Made by a program: the position numbers and the translations under genes. This document shows positions 19,968-28,926 of a stretch of 64,000 nt of DNA, piece after piece (position 1 is the first letter of the stretch; each line of letters starts with the position of its first letter). Source of the stretch: Mesorhizobium loti (GTDB taxonomy: Bacteria; Pseudomonadota; Alphaproteobacteria; Rhizobiales; Rhizobiaceae); the NCBI RefSeq assembly GCF_001510895.1, contig NZ_LPWA01000106.1:1-64000 (forward strand), given 5' to 3'. A model generated the notes under the pieces. That model saw nothing but the letters and a program-made list of their open reading frames with translations. It did no database searches and was not told the origin of the DNA.

Positions 19968-20948
19968 ATGAAAGCCGTGCAGTTCAGCCGCTTCGGCGGC
20001 CCGGAAGTGTTGGAAGTCGTCGATGTTCCTACGCCCGTTACCGAAGCAGGCGAGGTTCTGATCCGGGTTAAAGCCGCCGGGATCAATTTCTTCGAGGTGC
20101 TGATGCGGGCGGATCGCTACGCGGTCACGCCGACCCTGCCGATGTTTCCCGGCGTCGAGGCCGCCGGCATCGTCGAGGCGGTCGGAGAGGGGGTGGACAG
20201 GGCGTTGCTGGGAAGGCGCGTGGCGGCGCCGCTGTTTGTCTCAGACCGGCCTTTCGGCGGCTATGCCGATTATGTGGCGATTGACGCCAGCCTCGCCGTG
20301 CCGTTGCCGGATGCGCTTTCCTTCGAGGACGCTACGGCCTTGATGGTGCAAGGGCTGACGGCACTGTATCTGCTTCGGCAAAGCCCGCCCGAGAACAAAG
20401 CGGTGCTCATTCCCGCTGCCGCGGGGGGCGTCGGTTCGCTGCTCATCCAACTGGCAAAGGGGCAGGGCGCCCACCGCATCATCGCGCTGGCCGGCGGCAA
20501 AGCGAAGCGCGATTTCGTTTCGTCGCTAGGCGCCGATGTGGCAATCGATTCCAGTGAGGCAGAATGGCCAGCGCAGGTCCGCGAGGCGACCGGCGGCATC
20601 GGCGTCGACATCATCTACGACACGGTCGGCGGCGCGATGACGGCGGCGGCGCTGCCGGCCCTGGCGCCTGGCGGCGAGCTCGTCTTCGCGGCACTCGGAC
20701 GGTTTGCCCTTTCCGTCTCGGAGCTGGAGGCGACGATCGGCCGAAACCAGTCGCTCAGGGGGTTCGCGCTGCTGCCGCTCTTGTCGCCTGCGGTGCTTCG
20801 GTCAAGCCTTTCGGAGCTTTTCGATCTGGCCGTCAGCGACCGCCTGCGGGTGGCGATCGGCGGGTGTTTTCCGCTCGACCAAGCCGGCGAGGCGCATCGC
20901 CTGCTCGAGGAACGCCGTTCGACCGGCAAGGTCGTGCTGCTGCCGTAG
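19968..20948 (+). CDS. Zinc-type alcohol dehydrogenase / quinone oxidoreductase (MDR family)
   Basis: A 326-residue medium-chain dehydrogenase/reductase of the quinone-oxidoreductase branch. The GroES-like N-terminal half has VLIRVKAAGINFFEVLMR and FPGVEAAGIVEAVGEGV; the Rossmann half has the nucleotide motif PAAAGGVGSLLIQLAKGQGA near residue 145 and DIIYDTVGG. The catalytic zinc ligands of true alcohol dehydrogenases are absent, so it is expected to reduce quinones or enones with NADPH. It is divergent from an HxlR regulator and convergent with the CNNM gene. Confidence 0.88.
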   Translation: MKAVQFSRFGGPEVLEVVDVPTPVTEAGEVLIRVKAAGINFFEVLMRADRYAVTPTLPMFPGVEAAGIVEAVGEGVDRALLGRRVAAPLFVSDRPFGGYADYVAIDASLAVPLPDALSFEDATALMVQGLTALYLLRQSPPENKAVLIPAAAGGVGSLLIQLAKGQGAHRIIALAGGKAKRDFVSSLGADVAIDSSEAEWPAQVREATGGIGVDIIYDTVGGAMTAAALPALAPGGELVFAALGRFALSVSELEATIGRNQSLRGFALLPLLSPAVLRSSLSELFDLAVSDRLRVAIGGCFPLDQAGEAHRLLEERRSTGKVVLLP

Positions 20949-20954
20949 CGCCGA

Positions 20955-22267
20955 CTATCGCCGCGCGATCGGGCGGTGGCCGTCGGGCAGGCGGGTGGCG
21001 ATCAGCTTGTCGATGCGGCGGCCGTCGAGGTCGACCACTTCGAAGCGCCAGCCTTGCGCGTCGACGCATTCGCCGGTCGCGGGAAGGTGGTGCAGATGCG
21101 ACAGCACATAGCCGGCTACAGTCTCATAGTCGCGGTTCTCGGGCAGGTCGATGCCCAGCACTTCGGCCATCTCGTCGGCCTGCATATAGCCGGCAAGCAG
21201 CCATGAGCCGTCTTCGCGCTTGACGGCGTTCTCTTCCTCGCCGGCCTCGAGGTCCGAGCGGAAGACGCCGGTGATCGCTTCCAGGATGTCGGCCGGCGTG
21301 ACGATGCCTTCGAAATGGCCGTATTCGTCATGGACGAGCGCCATCGGCACGTCCGATTCCTTCAGCTTCGCCAGCACGTCCAGCGCGTCGGCCTGGTCGT
21401 GCACGATGGGTGCCGCGCGCACATGCTGGCGCGGCTCCAGCACCTTGCCGCCGAGGATCGCCGCCAGAACGTCACGCGTCTGGACGACGCCGACCATGGC
21501 GTCGACATTGCCGTCGCCGGCGGGCAGGCGCGAATGCTGGGTCTCCATCAAGAGGCGCCGGACGGCCGCCTCGTCGGATTGCAAGTTGATCCAGTCGACC
21601 TCGGTGCGCGGCGTCATCACGGCGCGCACCGCGCGGTCGCCGAGGCGCATGACGCCGGCGATCATGCGCCGCTCGTCCGATTCGATCGTGCCGTGATGCT
21701 CGGCCTCGGCGACCAGCATCTTGATCTCCTCGTCGGTCACCTTTTCTTCGGTTTCTCCGGCCTGGCCGAGCAGCCACAGAACGGCGCGGCCGGAAATGTC
21801 GAGCAGGAAAACGACCGGCGCCGACACCGTGGCGAGGATGGTCATCGCCGGTGCCGCCCTGACGGCGACGCGCTCCGGATCCCTCAGCGCGATCTGCTTC
21901 GGCACGAGCTCGCCGACGATCAGCGAGGCATAGGTGATCAAAGCGACGACGATGCCGACGCGACGGGGTCGGCGATGGTCTCCTGGATGCCGGCCGAGGC
22001 CAGATATTGCGCCAATCGCTCGCCGAGCGTGGCGCCGGAAAAGGCGCCGGACAGCACGCCGACCAGGGTGATGCCGATCTGCACCGACGACAGGAATTTG
22101 CCGGGGTTGGAGCCCAGCGCCAGCGCACGGCCGGCACCCCTGACATTGCGGTCGATCATCGCCTTGAGGCGGGCCGGCCGCGACGAGACGATGGCGAGCT
22201 CCGACATGGCCAGAAGGCCGTTCACCAGGATGAGGACGGCCACGACGGCGATTTCAACATAAAGCAT
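20955..22267 (-). CDS. Hemolysin-family CNNM/CorC transporter, split by a frameshift
   Basis: Reading from 22267: a DUF21 (CNNM) membrane domain with four hydrophobic segments (VEIAVVAVLILVNGLLAMSE, VQIGITLVGVLSGAFSG and others), then two CBS domains around MTPRTEVDWINL and ARAAPIVHDQ, then a CorC_HlyC domain ending RRIDKLIATRLPDG. CNNM/CorC proteins export magnesium and sodium; 'hemolysin' is a historical name. The frame breaks near 21958, where GTCGCGTCGG should read GTCGGCGTCGG: one base is missing between PVGVGIV and ALITYASLIVGE. With that restored the length, about 437 residues, is normal. Confidence 0.85.
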
Positions 22268-22358
22268 GGGCGGTCAATAGCATTGCTGCAGTGCGTTCGA
22301 AAATAGTCCGCCGTTATTTTTGGAGCATGACAATTTCGGACCATGACAGATGGGTTGT

Positions 22359-23273
22359 TCAGGCGGCATCCCAGGGTGGTGTCGAAAAATATTCGACGAG
22401 CGCGTCGATGACGACCCGCACCTTTGGCGTCAGCGCGCGCGTCACCGGCCAGACGGCGTGCACGACGATGTTTTCGACCAGACAATCGGACAGGACCATC
22501 TCAAGCTCGCCGCGCCTCAGGCTCTCAGCCGCCAGCCAGGTCGGCAAAAAGGCAATGCCGCAGCCGGCAAGGGCTGCATCGAGCATCGGTTCGCCGTGGC
22601 CGAGGACAAGCCTGGCCTTCGGGACGAATGACGTCAGGTGGCCGTCGGCGTTCCTTATGGTCCAGGGACGAACGACGCCCTCGCGTCCATAGCCGATGAC
22701 GCTATGATGGACGAGGTCGTCGAGGGACCGCGGCCTGCCATACCTTTCGAGATAGTCGGGAGCGGCGCAGATTGCCGAGCGCTGGGCGTAGATGCGGCGC
22801 GCCGCGAGCGACAGGCTGTCGTCGAGATCGCCCATGCGGACGGCAAGGTCGATGCCTTCCTCGATCAGGTCGACGCGCCGGTCGTTGAAGGATATCTCGA
22901 TCGCCAGGTCTGGGAACCGGCTGGAGATGCCGAACAGCACGGGGGCGACACATCTGCGGCCAAAGGCAAGCGGCACGTCGACGCGGAGCCGGCCTGACGG
23001 GATCTGCCGGCGTGAGGCGAGCAGCGCCTGCCCGGCCTCGATTTCCGCCAGGGCCCGCACACAGGCTTCGTAATAGCTCGTGCCTTCGCTGGTGGGGCTG
23101 AGGCTGCGGGTGGTGCGGTTGAGCAGCCGGACGCCGAGCCGCTGCTCAAGCTGCGCGACCGATTTGCCGATCGCAGACTTCGTCACATGCAGCCGTTCGC
23201 CGGCGCCGGTGAAGCTGCCGGCCTCAACCGCATGAACGAATGCGACGATGCCTTGCAGGTCAATCGAATCCAT
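22359..23273 (-). CDS. LysR family transcriptional regulator
   Basis: A 304-residue LTTR. The N-terminal winged helix-turn-helix is clear (FVHAVEAGSFTGAGERLHVTKSAIGKSVAQLEQRLGVRLLNRTTR), followed by a periplasmic-binding-protein-like effector domain starting about residue 90. The start is placed at ATG 23273 (MDSIDLQG), as the family begins about ten residues before the first helix. It is divergent from an MDR-type dehydrogenase, with an operator-like repeat between them, and probably activates it. Confidence 0.9.
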   Translation of the reverse strand: MDSIDLQGIVAFVHAVEAGSFTGAGERLHVTKSAIGKSVAQLEQRLGVRLLNRTTRSLSPTSEGTSYYEACVRALAEIEAGQALLASRRQIPSGRLRVDVPLAFGRRCVAPVLFGISSRFPDLAIEISFNDRRVDLIEEGIDLAVRMGDLDDSLSLAARRIYAQRSAICAAPDYLERYGRPRSLDDLVHHSVIGYGREGVVRPWTIRNADGHLTSFVPKARLVLGHGEPMLDAALAGCGIAFLPTWLAAESLRRGELEMVLSDCLVENIVVHAVWPVTRALTPKVRVVIDALVEYFSTPPWDAA

Positions 23274-23304
23274 GATGCGCATTTGTAGAGTTTTTCTCTT
23301 CAAT

Positions 23305-23325
23305 ATGTCGCCGAATATCCGACAT
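23305..23325. promoter_or_regulatory. Operator-like inverted repeat, LysR/dehydrogenase
   Basis: ATGTCG, nine bases, CGACAT in the 121-base divergent region. It is a perfect inverted repeat with the T-N11-A-like spacing common for LysR regulators and lies 70 bases before the dehydrogenase start. Confidence 0.5.
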
Positions 23326-23394
23326 TGCGGCATTATTTTCCATAGACGGATCGCCTAGATGTTTCGCGCAGCCATCAATCAAGGAGCGCGACAC

Positions 23395-24417
23395 ATGGGC
23401 ACCGACGGCAACAGATCCTGGCAGATGACGCAGTTCGGCCTGCCGAACCTGAACCCGGTGAGAGGCAGGATCCCCGAGCCAGGCCCGCATGAGCTTCTGG
23501 TGCGTACCAAGGCGGTTTCGCTGAACTACAAGGACAAGCTGATCGTGGACGGCATGCTTATCCCCGATCTTTCCTTCCCCTTCGTGCCGACTTCCGACGC
23601 GGTGGGCGAGATCGTCGCCGTCGGCAGCGCGGTCAGCCGCTTCCGGGTCGGGCAGCGCGTGCTCGGCCAGGTCATAGCCGACTGGCCGGACGGCGATGCG
23701 CCGCCGGTGCTCCATAAGCACACGCTGGGCTCCTCGCTTTCAGGCATGCTTTCCGAGCATGTCGTCTTTGGCGAAGACGCCGCCGTGCTGGCGCCGCCGT
23801 CGCTCAGCGATATCGAGGCGGCGACGCTGCCGATCGCGGCGCTGACGGCCTGGTTCGCGATGGCCGAAGCGACAAGGCCGGTGCCTGGCCAGACGATCCT
23901 GATCCAGGGCACGGGCGGCGTCTCGCTGTTTGCGCTGCAATTCGCCGCGGCGTTCGGCCTGCGCGCCATCGTCACCTCGAGCAGCGATGACAAGCTCGAG
24001 CGCGCCAAGGATCTCGGCGCTTGGCAGGTGATAAACTATCGCACGCAGCCGGCCTGGGACGAGGCAGCCCGCGACCTGACGGACGGGATAGGCGTGAACC
24101 ATGTTCTGGAGATGGTCGGCGGCGACAATGCGCGGCGGTCGCTGAACGCGCTTGCCGCCGATGGCCGGCTGTCGGTCATCGGCCTGCTCGGCGCGACGGA
24201 GATCAGCTTTCCGGTCCTGCCGTTCATGCGCAACCGCATCGTCGTGCAAGGCATCTCCATCGGCCACCGCCGCAGCTTCGAGCGCATGAACCGGGCGATC
24301 GAAGCGCTCGGCATCAAGCCGGTCATCGACAAGGTCTATGGCTTCAACGACGTGCCGCAGGCGTTTGGGCATCTGGAGAAGGGGCCGTTCGGCAAGATCG
24401 TCATCACCGCGACCTGA
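23395..24417 (+). CDS. NAD(P)-dependent alcohol dehydrogenase (MDR family)
   Basis: A 340-residue medium-chain dehydrogenase. GroES-like part: HELLVRTKAVSLNYKDKLIVDG and FVPTSDAVGEIVAVGSAVSRFRVGQRV. Rossmann part: ILIQGTGGVSLFALQFAAAFG near residue 175 and the VIGLLGATEISFPVL strand. The zinc-site cysteine and histidine of classical alcohol dehydrogenases are not visible (NYKDK occupies that loop), which matches the zinc-independent quinone reductase-like branch. Divergent from a LysR regulator. Confidence 0.88.
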   Translation: MGTDGNRSWQMTQFGLPNLNPVRGRIPEPGPHELLVRTKAVSLNYKDKLIVDGMLIPDLSFPFVPTSDAVGEIVAVGSAVSRFRVGQRVLGQVIADWPDGDAPPVLHKHTLGSSLSGMLSEHVVFGEDAAVLAPPSLSDIEAATLPIAALTAWFAMAEATRPVPGQTILIQGTGGVSLFALQFAAAFGLRAIVTSSSDDKLERAKDLGAWQVINYRTQPAWDEAARDLTDGIGVNHVLEMVGGDNARRSLNALAADGRLSVIGLLGATEISFPVLPFMRNRIVVQGISIGHRRSFERMNRAIEALGIKPVIDKVYGFNDVPQAFGHLEKGPFGKIVITAT

Positions 24418-24432
24418 TCCGCGTCACCCTGT

Positions 24433-25140
24433 TCACGGCAGCGTCTTCAATACGCCGATGATCGCCATGCCGTCGGTGAAATAAGGATCGCCGCCGCCAT
24501 TCCTGCCGCTTTTCGTGGCGCCGATCCCCGGCATCTCGCTGGTCGATGTCAGCATGCCTGCCGCGCTAAGATCGCCGATCAGGAAATCGCGCTCGACGTC
24601 GATGTCGGGGCCGATATGATGGGTGATGGCGCCGGTGTCGTGGCTGAGGCCGACGCCGCGATCGAAGCTGGCAGAGCCCAGCCAGAGCGGACGGCCGTCG
24701 TCGCCGACCGTGTTGGTCTGCCAGAAACGGACATGATGGCGCCGGTCGGCGCTGTCGCCGACCGGCTTTTCGAAGGCAAGGTCCTGGGCGCGGCCTTCAA
24801 ACAGCAAGCGGCTTATCGGCGCATCGGGATAGGGGCGGGAGAACAAAACGCTTTCGCCAATGTCGATCGCGGTTCTCAGCGTGACGGCGTCGGCCGTATC
24901 CCAGCCGGCGACGGCAAAGGCGTGGACCACTTCCTTCTCGGTGCCGACAAGGCCGACATTGATCGGGTCGCCCGGAATGCCCTGCGGCGTGTGCGTCACC
25001 ATCTCGAAGCGCTGCGTGCGGAAGCCACGCTCCCGCCAGGTCCAGAATTCCGGCGCAGCGAGATAGGCGAATGCCAGATAGAAAGCGCAAAACGCCGTCA
25101 GCCAGATGGCCGCGCGACGTCGAAGGCTTCGCTTACCCAA
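24433..25140 (-). CDS. LssY C-terminal domain protein
   Basis: A 235-residue protein with one N-terminal membrane segment (AAIWLTAFCAFYLAFAYLA) and an exported or cytoplasmic domain matching the C-terminal part of the Legionella type I secretion protein LssY: GDPINVGLVGTEKEVVHAFAVAGWDTADAVT, a VRFWQ strand, WLGSASFDRGVGLS and HHIGPDIDVERDFLIGDL. The domain occurs alone in many proteobacteria and its function is not known. Single gene. Confidence 0.75.
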   Translation of the reverse strand: MGKRSLRRRAAIWLTAFCAFYLAFAYLAAPEFWTWRERGFRTQRFEMVTHTPQGIPGDPINVGLVGTEKEVVHAFAVAGWDTADAVTLRTAIDIGESVLFSRPYPDAPISRLLFEGRAQDLAFEKPVGDSADRRHHVRFWQTNTVGDDGRPLWLGSASFDRGVGLSHDTGAITHHIGPDIDVERDFLIGDLSAAGMLTSTSEMPGIGATKSGRNGGGDPYFTDGMAIIGVLKTLP

Positions 25141-25212
25141 GAGAGGCCACTCCCGAACCTATTCGCGGCCACTCTATGCGGCGTTCGGCGGATTGGGCAG
25201 TAGGCCCTAACT

Positions 25213-25268
25213 ATTTGTTTTAACGCAATTCCGGACGGAAAGCCGCGTCACACTTTTCCTGGAATTGC
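25213..25268. repeat. Intergenic palindrome, GCAATTCC family
   Basis: GCAATTCCGGACGGAAA... pairs with ...TTTTCCTGGAATTGC. The same unit occurs at 49446-49506, and a worn copy at 35629-35665. Such elements are dispersed in Mesorhizobium-like genomes. Confidence 0.7.
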
Positions 25269-25269
25269 C

Positions 25270-26094
25270 TTAGCGGCAGGCGCGATATCCGTTCCTGCGG
25301 TTCTTGACGTCGAAATGAAAGTGGTTGCGGTGGTCGTAATTGTAGCCCGGTCCGAGCACCGTGTTGAAATACTGGCAGCCGTCGGCGCGTACATTGTTCA
25401 AGAAGCCGCGGGTGCGGAAAGCGAACAGGCCGGGCTTGCGGACATCGATGTCGTCGCCATTGTTGAGCTCGATGCTCATGACATCGAGCGCGTTGCCTTT
25501 GCCGTGTTCCGACAGGACACCTTCGCCGGCGATGTTGCGGCAGGAGTAGCTCGAGCCTTGATGGATGGTCTTGACGCCGGAGAAATAGCGCCAGCGGGCG
25601 GCTGGCACCAGTTCGTTCCTGGTCCATGCGGCGAAGGTCGCGGCCATGTTGCAGGTCAGCGTCGCGGCCGGCTTCATCTCGACGCTGCCGATGGCCGAGA
25701 CCTTGACCGGGAAGTCGATGCCGCATTGGCCTTCATGGATCGGCTGAACATCGGCGTAGACGACGCCCATGCGTTTCAACTCGTTGCGGCAGTCGATCTC
25801 GCTTGCCGGCATCTGCTCGACCGGCGACATCGGCTCATCCATGCGCGGATAAGCGGCCGATGTCATATAGGGATTAGACGGAACAAGCCGCTGCATGCCG
25901 GAATATTGCGGCGCCACCGGCACGGCGGCGGTCTGGCCGCCGACATCGACGGCAGGCTGCAGCGAGAAGACATCGCCCGTGGTGCAGGCCGATACGGCTG
26001 CGATGGCAAGCCCTGTGGCCAGCCTGAGGGCGACGATACGCGCACGATTGTTCTGCCGCGCCATTGAAAGCGTGGCGCCAAATCTTCTGGCCAT
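25270..26094 (-). CDS. Extensin-like C-terminal domain lipoprotein
   Basis: A protein of about 274 residues with a lipobox-like signal (GLAIAAVSAC). The conserved domain spans about residues 95-270: CRNELKRMGV, the two-cysteine CGIDFPVKVS, LTCNMAATFAAW, SSYSCRNIAGEGVLSEHGKGNALDV and the final DHRNHFHFDVK, as in the bacterial extensin-like family. These are exported, probably act on or bind the cell wall, and the S-E-H-x2-G-N-A-L-D motif resembles D-Ala-D-Ala peptidase metal sites. The start at 26094 follows GGGGACAGG; an ATG at 26064 is also possible. A second, unlike paralogue lies upstream. Confidence 0.82.
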   Translation of the reverse strand: MARRFGATLSMARQNNRARIVALRLATGLAIAAVSACTTGDVFSLQPAVDVGGQTAAVPVAPQYSGMQRLVPSNPYMTSAAYPRMDEPMSPVEQMPASEIDCRNELKRMGVVYADVQPIHEGQCGIDFPVKVSAIGSVEMKPAATLTCNMAATFAAWTRNELVPAARWRYFSGVKTIHQGSSYSCRNIAGEGVLSEHGKGNALDVMSIELNNGDDIDVRKPGLFAFRTRGFLNNVRADGCQYFNTVLGPGYNYDHRNHFHFDVKNRRNGYRACR

Positions 26095-26235
26095 CGAAAG
26101 GCATCCTGTCCCCGGATGGCACAAGTCTAGTGAGGAAGAGTAAAGGAAAGATCAGCGCCGGTGTTCACGCCTGGGGCCGAATTGCGGCATTGTTCTTTGT
26201 TCCCGCCTGAGCGCCATCTTATCCGGGGGGCAGGC

Positions 26236-27435
26236 TCACTGGCAGAAAGTCCCGCCGTTGCGGCGCGGCTCGAGGTCGAAGTGGAAGTGCAGCGCATGGT
26301 CGGGATCGGCGCCCGGACCGAGCACTGTCTTGAACGGCCCGCAGGCGGCTTTGCGCACCGTATTCAGGAACTTTTCGTCCTTCTCCGGCGGCGCCGGGCC
26401 GATGTCGATTGTCCTGCCGTCCGACAGCGTGAAGGAGGCGATGTCGAGCGCATTGCCGAAGGCGTGTTCCGACAGCTTGCCGCCACCGTGGCGCGGGCGG
26501 CAGACATAGGCGGATGCCTGGGTGATCGATTTCAGATCGGTGCCGAATTCGGCCCTCACGGCCGGCCGGACGACATCTGCGGCAAAGCGCGCTGCAGCCT
26601 CGGCCATCCGGCAGTTGAGCTCGGTACCGGAACCGATGCTGATCGATTTTCCAAGCGTTTTCAGGACGATGGGGTAGGGGATCGAGCAACCGATTTCAGC
26701 ATCGTGCTCAGCCTTGTGCTCCTCGAATTCGACGCCGAGCGCCTTCAGCCGCTCGCGACAGGCCACCTCATCCTCCGGCATCTTGTCGGCGGGCAGTTCA
26801 GCAGAACGCGGATCTGGAGGCACTTTCGCCTGTGCGGGCTTCTCAGGTGGCTGTGGCGCGGTGGCAGGCGGTTCCGGCGCTACTTCGGCCGGCTTTTCCG
26901 GTGGCGTCGGGGCGACAGCCGGCGGCTTACCCTCCGGTGCCGCAGTGTCGGGTCTTTGTGTCGGAATCGGTACCGCGGCCGGCGCCTCAGGTTCGCTTTC
27001 CGTATCGATTGATGGCTCCGGAGCTGAAGGCTTTGGGCGCCCTCGCTTTCCCTGACGAGGCCGTTCTTGCTTGAAGCGGGCGGATGCGTCAGCGTCCTTT
27101 GGACCGGCGTTTCGCTCTTCCATCGTTGCGGCGGCGTCCTTTTGCGCTTCCGCGGGCCGGGGCTCTGGCACCGGAACATTGGCCGGCGAGGTCGGCTGGT
27201 CCTGTGTTTGCTGCTGTGTGTGCTTTGGTGTGATCTGCCGCTTGCCCCGCGATCTCACGCGGTGCTTACTCTTCGGCCTCAGGGGCTGATCGGCCCGCTG
27301 CGTCAACGGTTGCTCCATACGCGGTGTCAGCGGCTGCCTGTGACGATGCCTGGCATCGGCCGGCGTGATCAGCAAGGTCGCTGCCGCCAAGGGCAGCGCG
27401 AGTCTGCAAAATCCGGAAAAGCTCAGCATTGCCAT
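26236..27435 (-). CDS. Extensin-like protein with long proline-rich region
   Basis: About 399 residues: a signal peptide (MAMLSFSGFCRLALPLAAATLLI), a low-complexity region of roughly 200 residues with many Pro, Ala, Lys and Glu (for example APTPPEKPAEVAPEPP), then the extensin-like C-terminal domain with ACRERLKALGVEF, CSIPYPIVLKTLG, ELNCRMAEAAARFA, YVCRPRHGGGKLSEHAFGNALDIASF and DHALHFHFDLE. The proline-rich stretch may span the peptidoglycan. I start at the ATG 27435 because the frame upstream to 27693 is only the shadow of the DUF3775 gene. Confidence 0.82.
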   Translation of the reverse strand: MAMLSFSGFCRLALPLAAATLLITPADARHRHRQPLTPRMEQPLTQRADQPLRPKSKHRVRSRGKRQITPKHTQQQTQDQPTSPANVPVPEPRPAEAQKDAAATMEERNAGPKDADASARFKQERPRQGKRGRPKPSAPEPSIDTESEPEAPAAVPIPTQRPDTAAPEGKPPAVAPTPPEKPAEVAPEPPATAPQPPEKPAQAKVPPDPRSAELPADKMPEDEVACRERLKALGVEFEEHKAEHDAEIGCSIPYPIVLKTLGKSISIGSGTELNCRMAEAAARFAADVVRPAVRAEFGTDLKSITQASAYVCRPRHGGGKLSEHAFGNALDIASFTLSDGRTIDIGPAPPEKDEKFLNTVRKAACGPFKTVLGPGADPDHALHFHFDLEPRRNGGTFCQ

Positions 27436-27511
27436 CGGCCGGAAACGGCGCCGCCAAGGCAAGGTTGCCTTGACGGAGATGGCGTTGCGATCAAAATCGG
27501 TTACCGGCCCG

Positions 27512-27937
27512 TTACGCGCCGATCGCTTCCAGGCCGTCCTCCAGCCAGTCGGCGAGTTGCGGCAGGCCGAGCAGGTATTTTGCCGTGCGCTTGTTGGCGC
27601 GCTCACGCGCCGCGGCCACCGCGTCGACCCATTCGGAAGCCTCGTAGTCGCCACGACCGATCCAGGCCAGCGCCACGAGCTCGGCCGCTTCATCGACGTT
27701 GAGGTCGTTGATCAGCTCGCGGAATTCCTCTTCGGTGAGGTCTTCCGAGGCCTCTTCGACAAGGCCGTCGTGATGATGGTTGTCACGCCTGTCGCCATCG
27801 AACTCGACCTCGTGCTCGGCACCGTCGTCGTAATCCTCGTTAACGGCGGCGCTCAGCGCCTTGGCCTTGAGGATGAACAGGCGCACGGTGTCCGGGTCGA
27901 TGGAAAGCTCCCATTCCTTCTCGAGGCGCTGCTGCAC
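27512..27937 (-). CDS. DUF3775 domain protein
   Basis: A 141-residue acidic cytoplasmic protein with LFILKAKALSAAVNEDYDDG, a His/Asp-rich stretch (RRDNHHHDG), then LTEEEFRELINDLNVDEAAELVALAWIGRGDYEASEW, which is the DUF3775 pattern of rhizobia. Function unknown; helical throughout. Upstream of the extensin-like gene, from which it is separated by 76 bases. Confidence 0.78.
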   Translation of the reverse strand: MQQRLEKEWELSIDPDTVRLFILKAKALSAAVNEDYDDGAEHEVEFDGDRRDNHHHDGLVEEASEDLTEEEFRELINDLNVDEAAELVALAWIGRGDYEASEWVDAVAAARERANKRTAKYLLGLPQLADWLEDGLEAIGA

Positions 27938-28117
27938 TGGCCTTTCTCCTTGTCGTGCGCTCGACTGATGATAGCGGATTTGCGGCCCGCGTCACGCGCG
28001 TTCGCAAAGTGGAGAATTCGCCTTGGACATCCAAAATAGTTCGGCTGCCAAGCTTTTCGGGATGAAACCGCATCAAGGCGGCGTTAATCTGCCATTGTCA
28101 CGCTCACGGAGGCTTCG

Positions 28118-28654
28118 ATGCGCAGACGTTTGCTTATCCAGGTCATGGCTCTTGCCGCCCTGCCGCTGTTCGCGGCGCCCGCATTCACTGCCGGCGAAGG
28201 CGGTGGCGGTAGCGGCGGCCAGACGACCACCTGCAAGAAGGGTGAGGTCTGGGACAAGAAGAAGAAGAAATGCGTTGTGCCGCAATATGGCATGCTGGAT
28301 GACGACAGCATCTACGAGGCTGGCCACGATCTGGCGATGGCCGGGCGCTATGACGAGGCAATCTCGGTGCTGACTTTAGCCGCCAACAAGCAGGATCCGC
28401 GCATCCTCAACTATCTCGGCTATTCGCATCGCCATTCCGGCCGCGTCACCGTCGGCCTCGGCTATTACGAGGAAGCGCTGCGCATCGACCCGAATTACAC
28501 GCTGGTGCGCGAGTATCTCGGTGAGGCGCATCTGCAGATCGGCGATCTTGCCGGCGCGCAACAGCAGTTAATGGAGATCGAGAAGCGGACCGGCAAAGGC
28601 TCCCGCGAATACGGCATGCTTTCCGAGCAGATCGATCATTTCCTGAGAAGCTGA
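28118..28654 (+). CDS. TPR-repeat exported protein
   Basis: A 178-residue protein with signal peptide (MRRRLLIQVMALAALPLFAAPAF) and a glycine-rich hinge (GEGGGGSGG), a C-x-n-C pair (TCKKGEVWDKKKKKC) and then two or three tetratricopeptide repeats: YEAGHDLAMAGRYDEAISVLTLA, ILNYLGYSHRHSGRVTVGLGYYEEALRIDPN and VREYLGEAHLQIGDLAGAQQQL. TPRs mediate protein contacts; partner unknown. Ends at a strong terminator (28674). Confidence 0.85.
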   Translation: MRRRLLIQVMALAALPLFAAPAFTAGEGGGGSGGQTTTCKKGEVWDKKKKKCVVPQYGMLDDDSIYEAGHDLAMAGRYDEAISVLTLAANKQDPRILNYLGYSHRHSGRVTVGLGYYEEALRIDPNYTLVREYLGEAHLQIGDLAGAQQQLMEIEKRTGKGSREYGMLSEQIDHFLRS

Positions 28655-28673
28655 TTTCGACCGCGAGCTTGGC

Positions 28674-28703
28674 AAACCGGCTGCGAGCAATCGCAGCCGG
28701 TTT
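28674..28703. terminator. Strong terminator after TPR gene
   Basis: AAACCGGCTGCGA and TCGCAGCCGGTTT form a perfect 13-bp stem around GCAA, 20 bases past the TPR stop. The right arm ends in TTTGTT. Confidence 0.8.
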
Positions 28704-28800
28704 GTTGCTGGCGTCGCATTCGCCTGCCGGGCGACCAAGCAAAAGCAGTGATCATTTTGCCGAACTTCTATTTTTGGGCGTGAAAATCGCGCGAAGATCG

Positions 28801-28866
28801 CTATATTCGGGGAAATTGTGGTGAGACGGTTCCGTTAGCCCGAGGCTGCCGGACCGTTTTCTTTTT
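28801..28866 (+). promoter_or_regulatory. greA leader: promoter and early terminator hairpin
   Basis: CTATAT at 28801 looks like a -10 box. About 20 bases later a stem (ACGGT...ACCGT with an inner AGCC/GGCT stem) is followed by TTTTCTTTTT, the shape of a rho-independent terminator placed 60 bases before greA. It could attenuate greA or release a small RNA. Confidence 0.5.
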
Positions 28867-28926
28867 GTACCCGTTGACAAGGCTGCTCCCGAAAAGCGGG
28901 GGTGGCGGCAGGAAAGGTCAGGCATC

